From: an uncultured Muribaculaceae bacterium
Lineage (GTDB): Bacteria; Bacteroidota; Bacteroidia; Bacteroidales; Muribaculaceae
Assembly (NCBI GenBank): GCA_910583795.1
Contig: CAJTZQ010000040.1
Coordinates: forward strand, 1 to 32,187
Length of the DNA: 32,187 bases
Direction of reading: 5' to 3'
Program-made: the position numbers and the translations under genes
Notes under the pieces: model-generated
Told to the model about the DNA's origin: nothing
Database searches by the model: none
What the model saw: the letters and a program-made list of their open reading frames with translations, nothing else
Shown: piece by piece, positions 20,943-29,800 of the stretch
Position numbering within the stretch: the stretch's first letter is position 1
Layout of the letters: every line of letters begins with the position of its first letter

Positions 20943-22460
20943 ATGGAACCAGAAAAGAAACCCAAACGTCCGAGAATCGGAACCGCTCCCGCGACCGGTG
21001 CAGCAGACAGCGGAGATGCAGACAACCGCTATGAAAAGGTTAATTATCCTAACGATGACCACCAGACAGGCGATCGCCCTCAGATGAACCGCACTTACGG
21101 TGACCGTCAGGGTTATCAGCAGCGTCCCTACGGCTATCAGCAACGCCAACAGGGCTACAACCGCAACAATTTCAATAATCATTACGACCGCCCCTCCTAT
21201 CAGCAAGGTTATCAGCAGCGCCCTGCAACTGAGGAAGAGGGTGAGAAGACCGAATCATCTGCCGAAAACGGATATCAGCAGAATACTGAGGGAGGATACC
21301 AGCCGCGTCAAGGTTATCAACCCCGTCAGGGTAACTATCAGCCCCGTCAGAACAATTATCAGAACCGCAACCAGGGTGGCTACCAGCAGCGCAACAACAA
21401 CGGCTACCAGCAGCGCCCGAACAACGGCTATCAGAACCGTAACCAAGGCGGTTACCAGCAGCGCAACCAGGGCGGCTATCAACAGCGCAACAACAACGGC
21501 TACCAGCAGCGCCCGAACAACGGTTATCAGCAGCGCCCGAACAACGGCTATCAGAACCGCAACCAGGGAGGTTACCAGCAGCGTAACAACAACGGCTACA
21601 TGAACCGTAATCAGGGTGGCTATCAGCAGCGTCCCGGCGGCTATCAGAACCGCAATCAGGGGTATCGCAAGCCACAAAACAACAAGATGTTTATCCCGCG
21701 TCCGCGCCAGGTGGATTATGTGCTCGAGGATATCGATCCGAACGAACAGATCCGTCTCAACAAATATATGGCTAATGCGGGCATCTGCTCTCGCCGTGAA
21801 GCTGATGAATACATCACACAGGGTCTCGTGAAGGTCAACGGAGAGGTTGTCACCGAACTCGGCACCAAGATTTCACACGATGATGTTGTGGAATATGATG
21901 AGAAGGTGGTGACTCCGGAGCGCAAGTGCTATGTGCTTCTTAACAAGCCTAAAGATTGCGTGACAACAAGTGATGATCCCAACGGACGTCTTACTGTGCT
22001 CGATCTCGTGAAAAATGCGTGCAAGGAACGTATTTATCCTGTAGGCCGTCTTGACCGTAACACTACAGGCGTGCTTCTCCTCACAAACGACGGAGACCTC
22101 GCATCCAAGCTCACTCATCCCAAGTTTGTGAAGAAGAAAATCTATCATGTCTGGACAGACAAAGATATCACCGAAGAGGATATGCAGCGCATCGCCGACG
22201 GCATCGAACTTGATGACGGCGAAATCCATGCTGACGCTATCAGCTATGTCAGCGAGACTGACCGCAATCAGGCTGGAATCGAGATCCATAGCGGCAGAAA
22301 CCGTATCGTGCGCCGTATCTTCGAGAGCCTCGGATATCGTGTCACCAAACTTGACCGCGTGTATTTCGCAGGTCTCACCAAGAAGAACCTTCCCCGCGGA
22401 CGTTGGCGTTATCTGACTCAGGAAGAGGTCAACTTCCTCCGCATGGGCAGCTTCGAATAA
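20943..22460 (+). CDS. rluB: rRNA pseudouridine synthase (RluB/RsuA family) with long low-complexity N-terminal extension
   Basis: The C-terminal half is a complete RsuA/RluB-type enzyme that makes pseudouridine in ribosomal RNA. It has an S4 RNA-binding domain (about residues 267-312, IRLNKYMANAGICSRREADE), followed by the catalytic domain with VGRLDRNTTGVLLLTNDG; the catalytic aspartate is D371. The block GRNRIVRRIFESLGY near the C-terminus is also conserved. The first about 250 residues are disordered: a Lys/Pro opening, then Gly-Tyr-Gln-Gln-Arg / Asn-Asn-Asn-Gly / Asn-Arg-Asn-Gln-Gly-Gly repeats from about 50 to 245. Such Q/N/G/Y/R tails resemble RNA-binding, phase-separating segments. 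ATG 20943 is the only start before the repeats. asnS follows 19 nt after the stop, a common Bacteroidales order. The target position in 23S rRNA is inferred from the family. Confidence 0.93.
   Translation: MEPEKKPKRPRIGTAPATGAADSGDADNRYEKVNYPNDDHQTGDRPQMNRTYGDRQGYQQRPYGYQQRQQGYNRNNFNNHYDRPSYQQGYQQRPATEEEGEKTESSAENGYQQNTEGGYQPRQGYQPRQGNYQPRQNNYQNRNQGGYQQRNNNGYQQRPNNGYQNRNQGGYQQRNQGGYQQRNNNGYQQRPNNGYQQRPNNGYQNRNQGGYQQRNNNGYMNRNQGGYQQRPGGYQNRNQGYRKPQNNKMFIPRPRQVDYVLEDIDPNEQIRLNKYMANAGICSRREADEYITQGLVKVNGEVVTELGTKISHDDVVEYDEKVVTPERKCYVLLNKPKDCVTTSDDPNGRLTVLDLVKNACKERIYPVGRLDRNTTGVLLLTNDGDLASKLTHPKFVKKKIYHVWTDKDITEEDMQRIADGIELDDGEIHADAISYVSETDRNQAGIEIHSGRNRIVRRIFESLGYRVTKLDRVYFAGLTKKNLPRGRWRYLTQEEVNFLRMGSFE
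21300..21666 (+). repeat. In-frame tandem repeats coding the Q/N/G/Y/R tail
   Basis: Units of about 24-36 bp such as GGCTACCAGCAGCGC AACAA, GGTTATCAGAACCGC and CGCAACCAGGG recur in frame with small silent differences. They encode GYQQRNNN, GYQQRPNN and GYQNRNQGG in shuffled order. Because units are multiples of three, copy-number change would keep the frame. Confidence 0.85.
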
Positions 22461-22479
22461 TTAAATTGATTAGTAATTA

Positions 22480-23874
22480 ATGGAAGATATCAGAAGAAAG
22501 ACGGTTAAGACTGTGCTTGCCGAAGGTGCCGAAGGCGCCGGCAAGAAAGTGGATGTGAAAGGATGGGTGCGCACCCGCCGTGGCAACAAGAATGTGCAAT
22601 TCGTTGCCCTCAATGACGGGAGCACCATCAACAATCTTCAGATTGTGTTCGACCTTTCAAAATTTTCCGACGAGCAGCTCAAACCGATCACTACAGGATC
22701 AAGCATACATGTGCAGGGAGAACTCGTAGCCTCACAGGGTGCAGGCCAAAGCGTGGAAGTGCAGGCTGAGGAACTCGAAGTCTATGGCACGGCTCCCGGC
22801 GATTATCCTCTGCAGAAGAAGGGGCACACTCTCGAATTCCTCCGTGAGAAAGCTCATCTCCGTCCGCGTACAAACACATTTGGCGCAGTGCTCAGAATTC
22901 GCCATGCGCTTGCATATGCAATCCATAAATTCTTTAACGACAAAGGATTCTATTATTTCCATACTCCGCTGATCACGGCTTCCGATTGCGAAGGTGCGGG
23001 TGCACAGTTTCAGGTCACCACACTTCCTCTAAATGATCTGCCGAAAGACGAGGCAGGCAATGTGGATTATTCTCAGGATTTCTTTGGCAAACTTGCCTCT
23101 CTAACAGTCTCCGGACAGCTTGAGGGCGAACTTGGAGCCACCGCTTTGGGACTGATCTATACGTTCGGACCTACATTCCGTGCCGAGAATTCCAATACTC
23201 CGCGCCACCTTTCAGAATTCTGGATGATAGAACCCGAGATGGCGTTCTATGAGATTGCCGACAACATGGATCTTGCTGAGGAGTTTATCAAATATTGTAT
23301 CTCATATGCCCTCGAGCACTGTGAGGACGATATTAAATTCCTTAATGACCATTTCGACAAGGAACTTATCGACCGCTTGAAATTCGTTGTCGACAATGAC
23401 TTTGTCCGTCTTCCTTACACCGAGGGAGTGAAGATTCTCGAAGAGAGCGGAAAGAAGTTTGAATTCCCGGTTTATTGGGGTGTGGATCTCGCTTCGGAAC
23501 ATGAGAGATATCTCGTAGAGGAGCATTTCAAAAAGCCGGTAATCCTTACCGACTATCCGAAGGAGATCAAGGCTTTCTATATGAAACTCAATGATGACGG
23601 CAAGACAGTGCGTGCAATGGATGTATTGTTCCCTAAAATCGGCGAGATCATAGGAGGCAGCCAACGAGAAGAAAATCTTGAGAAACTTCAGAAACGTGTG
23701 GAAGAACTTGGTCTTACTGGTATGGACTGGTATATGGATACACGTAAATACGGCACTGTGCCGCACAGCGGATTCGGTCTTGGTTTCGAACGTCTTGTGC
23801 TGTTTGTGACCGGAATGCAGAACATCCGCGACGTTATACCTTTCCCACGCTACCCGAACAATTGCGAATTCTAA
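22480..23874 (+). CDS. asnS: Asparagine--tRNA ligase
   Basis: This class IIb aminoacyl-tRNA synthetase charges tRNA-Asn. The N-terminal OB-fold anticodon-binding domain spans about residues 15-105 (VKGWVRTRRGNKNVQFVALN). The catalytic domain shows motif 2 TFRAENSNTPRHLSEFWM and motif 3 GFGLGFERLVLFVTGMQNIR, then the usual end VIPFPRYPNNCEF. Length is 464 residues. The opening MEDIRRKTVKTVLAEG and the signature ENSNTPRHLSEF identify AsnRS rather than AspRS. It is in an operon with rluB (19 nt upstream) and probably with the DUF4105 gene downstream. Confidence 0.97.
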   Translation: MEDIRRKTVKTVLAEGAEGAGKKVDVKGWVRTRRGNKNVQFVALNDGSTINNLQIVFDLSKFSDEQLKPITTGSSIHVQGELVASQGAGQSVEVQAEELEVYGTAPGDYPLQKKGHTLEFLREKAHLRPRTNTFGAVLRIRHALAYAIHKFFNDKGFYYFHTPLITASDCEGAGAQFQVTTLPLNDLPKDEAGNVDYSQDFFGKLASLTVSGQLEGELGATALGLIYTFGPTFRAENSNTPRHLSEFWMIEPEMAFYEIADNMDLAEEFIKYCISYALEHCEDDIKFLNDHFDKELIDRLKFVVDNDFVRLPYTEGVKILEESGKKFEFPVYWGVDLASEHERYLVEEHFKKPVILTDYPKEIKAFYMKLNDDGKTVRAMDVLFPKIGEIIGGSQREENLEKLQKRVEELGLTGMDWYMDTRKYGTVPHSGFGLGFERLVLFVTGMQNIRDVIPFPRYPNNCEF

Positions 23875-23909
23875 GTGAATTTTAGAGATATAAATATTCT
23901 ACCGACGGG

Positions 23910-23937
23910 CGCCATGACAATCTTCATTGTCATGGCG
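23910..23937 (+). promoter_or_regulatory. Strong hairpin containing the start codon region of the DUF4105 gene
   Basis: CGCCATGACAAT (23910-23921), loop CTTC, ATTGTCATGGCG (23926-23937) is a perfect 12-bp stem. The ATG at 23914 lies in the left arm and a second in-frame ATG (23932) in the right arm. No T run follows, so it is not a usual terminator. In mRNA it could hide the start codon; in the protein it encodes part of the signal peptide. Confidence 0.6.
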
Positions 23938-25113
23938 TTGTCGTGGCTTTCGGGAGGAGCCTCGCGGCAAGGCGAGGCGCTTGCTGAAACTCTTACTGAC
24001 GTCAAATCCGACTCCTTGACCGTCAGCCTTATAACATGCTATCCGGGTCCGGAAATCTTTGAACTCTACGGACATGAGGCAATAAGAGTAAGAGGGGAAG
24101 GAATGGATTCCGTATGGAATTACGGAGTTTTCAATTTCAGGGAACCGAATTTTGTCTACCGTTTTGTGAAAGGGGGGACTGACTATATCTGTGCCGGTTA
24201 TCCTTTTGAATGGTTTTTGCCGGAATATATTTCGCGAGGGTCAAAGGTGGTGGAGCAGGACCTTGACATGACACAGGAGGAAGCTCACCGACTTTTGAAA
24301 CTCCTTCAGACAGAAGCGTTGCCTCAAAACCGCAAATACAGATATAATTATGTAAAAGATAATTGTGCCACCAGGATTATTGACCGGATTGATGAAGCAT
24401 ATGGTCACCCTGTGGAGTATCCCGCTGAGGTGAATTATTCCACATATCGCAATGAGATGCGTCATTATAACCGCAATTATCCCTGGTATCAGTTCGGAAT
24501 TGATCTGGCTCTCGGATCGGGTATCGATTATCGCCTTACAGGTCGAGAGGAGATGTTCGTGCCTATCGAAATGATGAACAAGGCTGCCGCAGGCAGGCTT
24601 GGCGACGGCAGACCGCTTGTGAATGCCACAAGAGTTCTTAACGAAGGAAGGGGAGATGTCACTTTGCCTCCCACTCCTTGGTATCTTTCTCCGTTGTTTT
24701 GTGCCATAGCGGTCTTTTTGATTGTGTCTGGCATTTGTGGTTATGATTTGAAAAAAAAGAAAATATCCAGACTCCCATATTCCCTTTGGTTTATTTTGCT
24801 GGGACTTGCGGGAACTTTGACGGCGTTTCTGGTGTTTATATCAAGTCATGAAGCCACTTCTCCCAACGCACTCATCTTTTGGTTGAATCCGTTTCAACTT
24901 TTGTTTGCAGTGTGCGTGTGGTGGCGTAAATTGCGTCCTCTTGCCGTGGCGATGGCTTACTACAACATTGTGGCGATGATTTGCCTGCTTGTGGTATGGC
25001 CGTTCCAGCATCAGAGCGCCAATCCGGCAATCTTTCCACTGATTGCCGCCACGCTAATCCTTTCAGCAACTTATGCAATAATCATCCACAAAGATAGTTA
25101 TAATAAGAAATGA
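23914..25113 (+). CDS. DUF4105 (Lnb N-terminal domain-like) membrane protein
   Basis: This is a DUF4105-type protein related to the N-terminal domain of lacto-N-biosidase-like proteins; such domains are predicted papain-like (NlpC/P60-related) hydrolases. After an export segment (IFIVMALSWLSGG) comes the extracytoplasmic domain with SLITCYPGPEIFELYGHEAI (candidate Cys and His residues), VWNYGVFNF, GYPFEWFLPEY and YNYVKDNCATRIID, where the N-C-A-T-R block is the family hallmark. The C-terminal about 140 residues hold three or four membrane helices (FCAIAVFLIVSGICGY, WFILLGLAGTLTAFLVFIS and others). The start is uncertain: ATG 23914 gives 399 residues; a GTG at 23875, directly after the asnS stop, would add 13 residues. 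The stop overlaps the next gene (ATGA). Function is unknown; an envelope peptidase role is plausible. Confidence 0.85.
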   Translation: MTIFIVMALSWLSGGASRQGEALAETLTDVKSDSLTVSLITCYPGPEIFELYGHEAIRVRGEGMDSVWNYGVFNFREPNFVYRFVKGGTDYICAGYPFEWFLPEYISRGSKVVEQDLDMTQEEAHRLLKLLQTEALPQNRKYRYNYVKDNCATRIIDRIDEAYGHPVEYPAEVNYSTYRNEMRHYNRNYPWYQFGIDLALGSGIDYRLTGREEMFVPIEMMNKAAAGRLGDGRPLVNATRVLNEGRGDVTLPPTPWYLSPLFCAIAVFLIVSGICGYDLKKKKISRLPYSLWFILLGLAGTLTAFLVFISSHEATSPNALIFWLNPFQLLFAVCVWWRKLRPLAVAMAYYNIVAMICLLVVWPFQHQSANPAIFPLIAATLILSATYAIIIHKDSYNKK

Positions 25114-26696
25114 ATCGTCTGATAACATCGGTGATATGTGGTCTCGTGGGCATCAATACGATGCTCTACGCCGATAGTTCACGCCCAAAACTTGTGGTGG
25201 GGATTATGATTGACCAGCTTCGCACCGATTATATCGAATATCTTCAAAACCTTTTCGGAGAAAAAGGATTCAAGAAATTGATGAAGGACGGAGCTTTCAT
25301 CAAAGACGTCGATTTTAAAGTCAACGGACTTGATCCTGCAAGCGGAACGGCGATGATATACACCGGAGGGTATCCACGCCACAATGGCGTGACAGCTTCC
25401 AAGGTGTTTGATCCTGTCACAAAAGAGATGGTTCCTACCTTGCACGATCAGGCCATGATCGGCAATTTCACAACCGAGACATATTCGCCTGCAAATCTCC
25501 GGCTTTCGACGATCAGTGACGAAATCGCCATCGACGGTGCAGGCGTGGCATCTGTCTATTCCATAGCCCCCGATGCACAGCAGTCAATTATTATGGCTGG
25601 TCATGCAGGGACTTCAGCTTTCTGGATAAACGACAACACCGGCAAGTGGGCAACCACGACTTATTATAGGGATGCCCCGTCAGTCGTGACCCAGCGAAAT
25701 TACAATGAGTCGATTTCTTCAAGAATAGACACCATGCAGTGGAAACCGGCTCTCCCTCTTTCGTCTTATCCGGGTCTGCCTGCACAAAAGCGCATCCTTG
25801 ATTTCAAACATACCTTTCCCACAGCCGACCGCAGTGTGTATCGTATGTATCTTTCTTCGCCCATGGTCAACACAGAGGTGACCGATGTGGCGATAACTTA
25901 TCTGAAAGATCTTAAAGTGGGCGGAAGAGGTGACGCCATCGACATGCTGAATGTCGGGTATACCGCCGCTCCTTATAAATACGTTAAAGACGGTGATTTC
26001 CGTCTTGAACTTGAAGACAGTTATGTCCGCCTTGACGGACAGCTTACGCGCCTGTTTGATGCGATAGAGAAATATGTGGGTCTTGACAATACTCTTGTAT
26101 ATGTCGCTTCTACAGGATATTATGACGATGCTGTGGCTGACGATCCTCAGTATCGCACTCCTACCGGCGATTTTTCAGTGCGCCGTGCCCTCTCTCTTCT
26201 TAATTCATATCTCACCGCCCGTTACGGCAATGGTGATTATGTCGACACATACAGTGCAGGACATGTTTATCTTGACCGGAAACAGATAGAGGAACACAAG
26301 CTTGATCTGAAAGAGGTGGCGGAGGCATCACGCGATTTTCTGGTGAAGATGAGTGGCGTGAACGATGCCTTCACTATGGGAGACATCATGACTTCGGCAC
26401 TTCCTGCAATGGAGGCAATGCGGCTCGGCACAGATCCTAAAACCGGCGGCGATGTAGTCCTTGAGTTTAATGCGGGATGGAATATTGTAAACGATACCAA
26501 GTTCCCGAATGAAACTCAGGTGGCACGGTCGAGCATGGTGCAAACACCTGTGTTCATCATGGGTTGTGGCTTGGCTCCTGTCACCATAAATACTCCGGTA
26601 GACGCTACTGCGATTGCTCCGACGGTAACGCAGGTGCTGAGAATCCGCTCTCCTAATGGCGCTGAATCAAAACCTATTAATCTCCCCCGTAAATAG
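25110..26696 (+). CDS. Alkaline-phosphatase-superfamily protein (PafA-like) with degraded active site
   Basis: The 528-residue exported protein (signal MNRLITSVICGLVGINTMLY then ADS) has the alkaline phosphatase / phosphodiesterase fold: KLVVGIMIDQLRTDYIEYLQ carries the first metal Asp (D35), and MIYTGGYPRHNGVTASKVFD matches the segment after the nucleophile. However, active enzymes have Thr or Ser before P-G-H, and here the aligned stretch reads LDPASGTAMIYTG with Pro at the nucleophile position. The usual T-A-D-H-G metal block is replaced by ASTGYYDDA (near residues 331-339), and the D-Y-V-G-H block by NVGYTAAPYKY. It may therefore be non-catalytic. The frame is intact. It overlaps the DUF4105 gene by 4 nt, so translation is coupled and the two proteins likely act together in the periplasm. 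Confidence 0.8.
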   Translation: MNRLITSVICGLVGINTMLYADSSRPKLVVGIMIDQLRTDYIEYLQNLFGEKGFKKLMKDGAFIKDVDFKVNGLDPASGTAMIYTGGYPRHNGVTASKVFDPVTKEMVPTLHDQAMIGNFTTETYSPANLRLSTISDEIAIDGAGVASVYSIAPDAQQSIIMAGHAGTSAFWINDNTGKWATTTYYRDAPSVVTQRNYNESISSRIDTMQWKPALPLSSYPGLPAQKRILDFKHTFPTADRSVYRMYLSSPMVNTEVTDVAITYLKDLKVGGRGDAIDMLNVGYTAAPYKYVKDGDFRLELEDSYVRLDGQLTRLFDAIEKYVGLDNTLVYVASTGYYDDAVADDPQYRTPTGDFSVRRALSLLNSYLTARYGNGDYVDTYSAGHVYLDRKQIEEHKLDLKEVAEASRDFLVKMSGVNDAFTMGDIMTSALPAMEAMRLGTDPKTGGDVVLEFNAGWNIVNDTKFPNETQVARSSMVQTPVFIMGCGLAPVTINTPVDATAIAPTVTQVLRIRSPNGAESKPINLPRK

Positions 26697-26702
26697 TTTA
26701 AT

Positions 26703-26731
26703 TTTTGCTATCGCAAAAGGGTTATAGGGTT
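26703..26731. repeat. TTTTGC-TATC-GCAAAA hairpin with GGGTTATAGGGTTA
   Basis: A 6-bp stem (26703-26708, 26713-26718) lies 7 nt after the stop codon of the phosphatase-like gene, and the GGGTTATAGGGTTA tract follows directly. The order hairpin-then-GGGTTATA is the inverse of the copies at 5771 and 13850, so this copy is in the opposite orientation. Confidence 0.65.
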
Positions 26732-26792
26732 ACGAGTCTATGGTTACGAGTTAATGGTTTAATAATATTCGGAAGATCAGATTTCAAAACAA

Positions 26793-26860
26793 CGACCCAA
26801 GACCAGCGACCCAAGACCAACAAACAACAATTCAAAATTCAAAATTCAAAATTCAAAATT
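26793..26860. repeat. Short tandem repeats before secA
   Basis: Two copies of a 14-bp unit CGACCCAAGACCAG (26793-26819; a related ACCCAAGACCA occurs at 78-88) are followed by four copies of the 7-bp unit TTCAAAA (26831-26860). They would lie in the secA leader or promoter region, ending 14 nt before its ATG. Confidence 0.7.
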
Positions 26861-26874
26861 GATAATAAGAGTCC

Positions 26875-29800
26875 ATGGGATTTAACAATATACTTAAAAA
26901 AATATTCGGCGACCAGAGTGAACGCGCAGTGCGTCCTCTATGGGATCGCCTTAATAAAGAGATCAATCCAATCAGTGAGGAACTGACAGGGATATCAAAT
27001 GATGAACTTCGCGGCAGGATCGACGTGATCCGCGACAGCATCCGTGGCGAGGCTAAAGAGTATAAAGACAAAATGGTGGAAATCCGCACCGAGCTTGAAA
27101 CTCTTGACTACGACAAACGTGAACCGTATTGGAAGAAAATAGATGAACTGCGTGAAGACATGTTTAAGATGTATGCGCGTCGTCTTGACGAAGTGCTTCC
27201 TGAAGTTTTTGCTGTCGTTAAGGAAACAGCGCGCCGTTTCGCTCAAAATGAAATAATTGAAGTTAACGCTACTCAAGCTGACCGGGAACTTGCCGCAGCA
27301 GGAAAGGATTTTGTCTCGATTGAAGGCGACAAGGCTATCTATCGTAACAGCTGGATTGCCGGAGGTAACCAGATGACCTGGGATATGGTGCATTATGATG
27401 TACAGCTTATCGGAGGCATGGTTCTTCATGGCATTTTGAACGGAGATAAGGCTTCTAACAATATCGCTGAGATGGCTACCGGTGAGGGTAAGACACTTGT
27501 GGCAACTTTGCCCGTGTTCCTTAACGCTCTTACAGGTGAGGGCGTGCATGTGGTGACTGTCAATGATTATCTTGCAAAACGAGACTCGGAATGGATGGGA
27601 CCGCTTTATCAGTTCCATGGTCTGACTGTAGATTGCATCGATAAGACTGACCCCAACTCTGAAGAGCGTCGCAAGGCTTACCGCTGCGATATCACATTCG
27701 GTACGAACAATGAGTTTGGTTTCGACTATCTTCGTGACAATATGGCTACACAGACTTCAGATCTTGTGCAGCGAGACGAACATTATTATGCGATTGTCGA
27801 TGAGGTTGACTCTGTGCTTATCGACGATGCCCGTACTCCGTTGATCATTTCAGGTCCGGTGCCCAAGGGTGACGACCAGATGTTTAATGATTTCAAGCCC
27901 AATGTGGAGAAGGTCGTAAACGCACAGCGCAAACTTGTGCAAGGACTTCTCCTTGAGGCAAAAGAGAAGATTGCCGCAGCCATGAGCGGTGATTCCGAGA
28001 AGGTGGCAAAATATGACACTAAGGAAGAGGGTAAAAAGCCTCTCACTGCCGAGCAGCTTCTCGAGGACGGCGGTCTATCTCTTTTCCGTGCCTACAAGGG
28101 TCTCCCCAAGCATAATCCATTGATACGCTACCTAAGCGAAGAGGGTATCAAACAGCTTCTCCTTAAGGTTGAGGCTAAATATATGGCAGACAACAACCGT
28201 GAGATGCCAAAGGCTGTTGAACCTCTCTTCTTTGTGATCGATGAGAAAAACCATAGCATAGAACTTACTGACAAAGGTATAGAGGTGCTTACCGGCACCA
28301 CTCAGGATCCTGAATTCTTCGTTCTTCCTGATATCGCCGCTCAACTTTCTGCAGTTGAAAACGAGGAGGGTACGAAAGAGGAGCATCAGGAGAAAAAGGA
28401 TACTTTGCTCCAGAACTATTCTATAAAGGCTGAACGTGTGCATACCGTTAATCAGCTTCTTAAGGCTTACACCCTCTTTGACAAGGATGTGGAATATGTG
28501 ATCGACGACAACAAGATCAAGATCGTAGACGAGCAGACAGGACGCATCATGGAAGGACGCCGTTACAGCGACGGTCTGCATCAGGCAATCGAAGCAAAGG
28601 AGGGTGTCAAAGTGGAGGCTGCAACCCAGACTTATGCTACCATCACTCTTCAGAACTATTTCCGAATGTATCGTAAGCTTGCCGGTATGACAGGTACTGC
28701 GATGACAGAAGCAGGTGAATTCTATGATATCTACAAGCTTGAGGTTACCGAGATACCTACAAACCGTCCGGTGATCCGTAATGACCAGAACGACCGAGTA
28801 TATCGTACCAAGAAAGAGAAATATGCAGCGGTAATTCAGGAGGTGGAGGATATGGTGAAGGCGGGGCGTCCTGTACTTGTCGGCACCACTTCAGTGGAGA
28901 TTTCGGAACTTCTTTCAAAGATGCTTCAGTTGCGCAAGATCCCTCATCAGGTGCTTAATGCCAAATACCACCAGAAAGAAGCTGAGATTGTCGCGCAGGC
29001 AGGTAAGACAGGCTCTGTGACCATCGCCACCAACATGGCAGGCCGCGGTACCGACATCAAGCTATCTCCTGAAGTTAAGGCAGCCGGAGGTCTGGCGATC
29101 ATCGGCACCGAACGTCATGAATCACGTCGTGTGGACCGTCAGCTCCGTGGACGTGCCGGACGTCAGGGAGACCCGGGCTCATCCGTATTCTTCGTATCAT
29201 TTGAAGACACGGTAATGCGTCTGTTTGCCAACGAACGTATTGTCAAGACTCTTGACAAACTCGGATTCCAGGAAGGTGATATGATCGAAAGCAAGATGGT
29301 GACCCGCTCAATAGAGAATGCTCAGAAGCGTGTTGAGGAAAATAACTTCGGTATCCGTAAGCGCCTTGTGGAGTATGACGATGTAATGAACGCTCAGCGT
29401 AAGGGTGTCTACGGTCGCCGCCAGAACGCACTTAAGGGTGAACGTATCGGTACTGATATCGCCAATATGATCTATGAAACTTCTCTTGAGCTTGCCTCCC
29501 GCAGGTATGACGGCGGTTTCAAGGAGTTTGATGAGGCGGTGCGCAAATCTCTTGCAATAGAGGTGCCTTTTACTGAGGAAGAATATGCCAAGCTTGATCC
29601 TAATGTAATGACAGAACGTCTTGCAGAGTCAGCAATGCATACCTATAACCGCAACAAGCAGAAAATGGCTGAAGGGGCTATGCCCTACATTAAGGAGTTT
29701 GTAGAGGAGCGCGGTGCGACCGGTCTTGTCGGAGTGCCTGTGACGGATGGAAGAAGGATGTTCAATATACGTTGTGACATCAAGGAAGCGTATGATAATA

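Noticed and set aside
1147..21666. CRISPR array
   Set aside because: The tandem arrays (1147, 17772, 21300) have no unique spacers of constant length, and no cas gene is present.
21172..21677. Long open frames on the minus strand and in a second plus frame across the rluB repeats
   Set aside because: They arise from the in-frame repeat DNA and give only low-complexity peptides; the S4 and catalytic domains continue the frame that starts at 20943.
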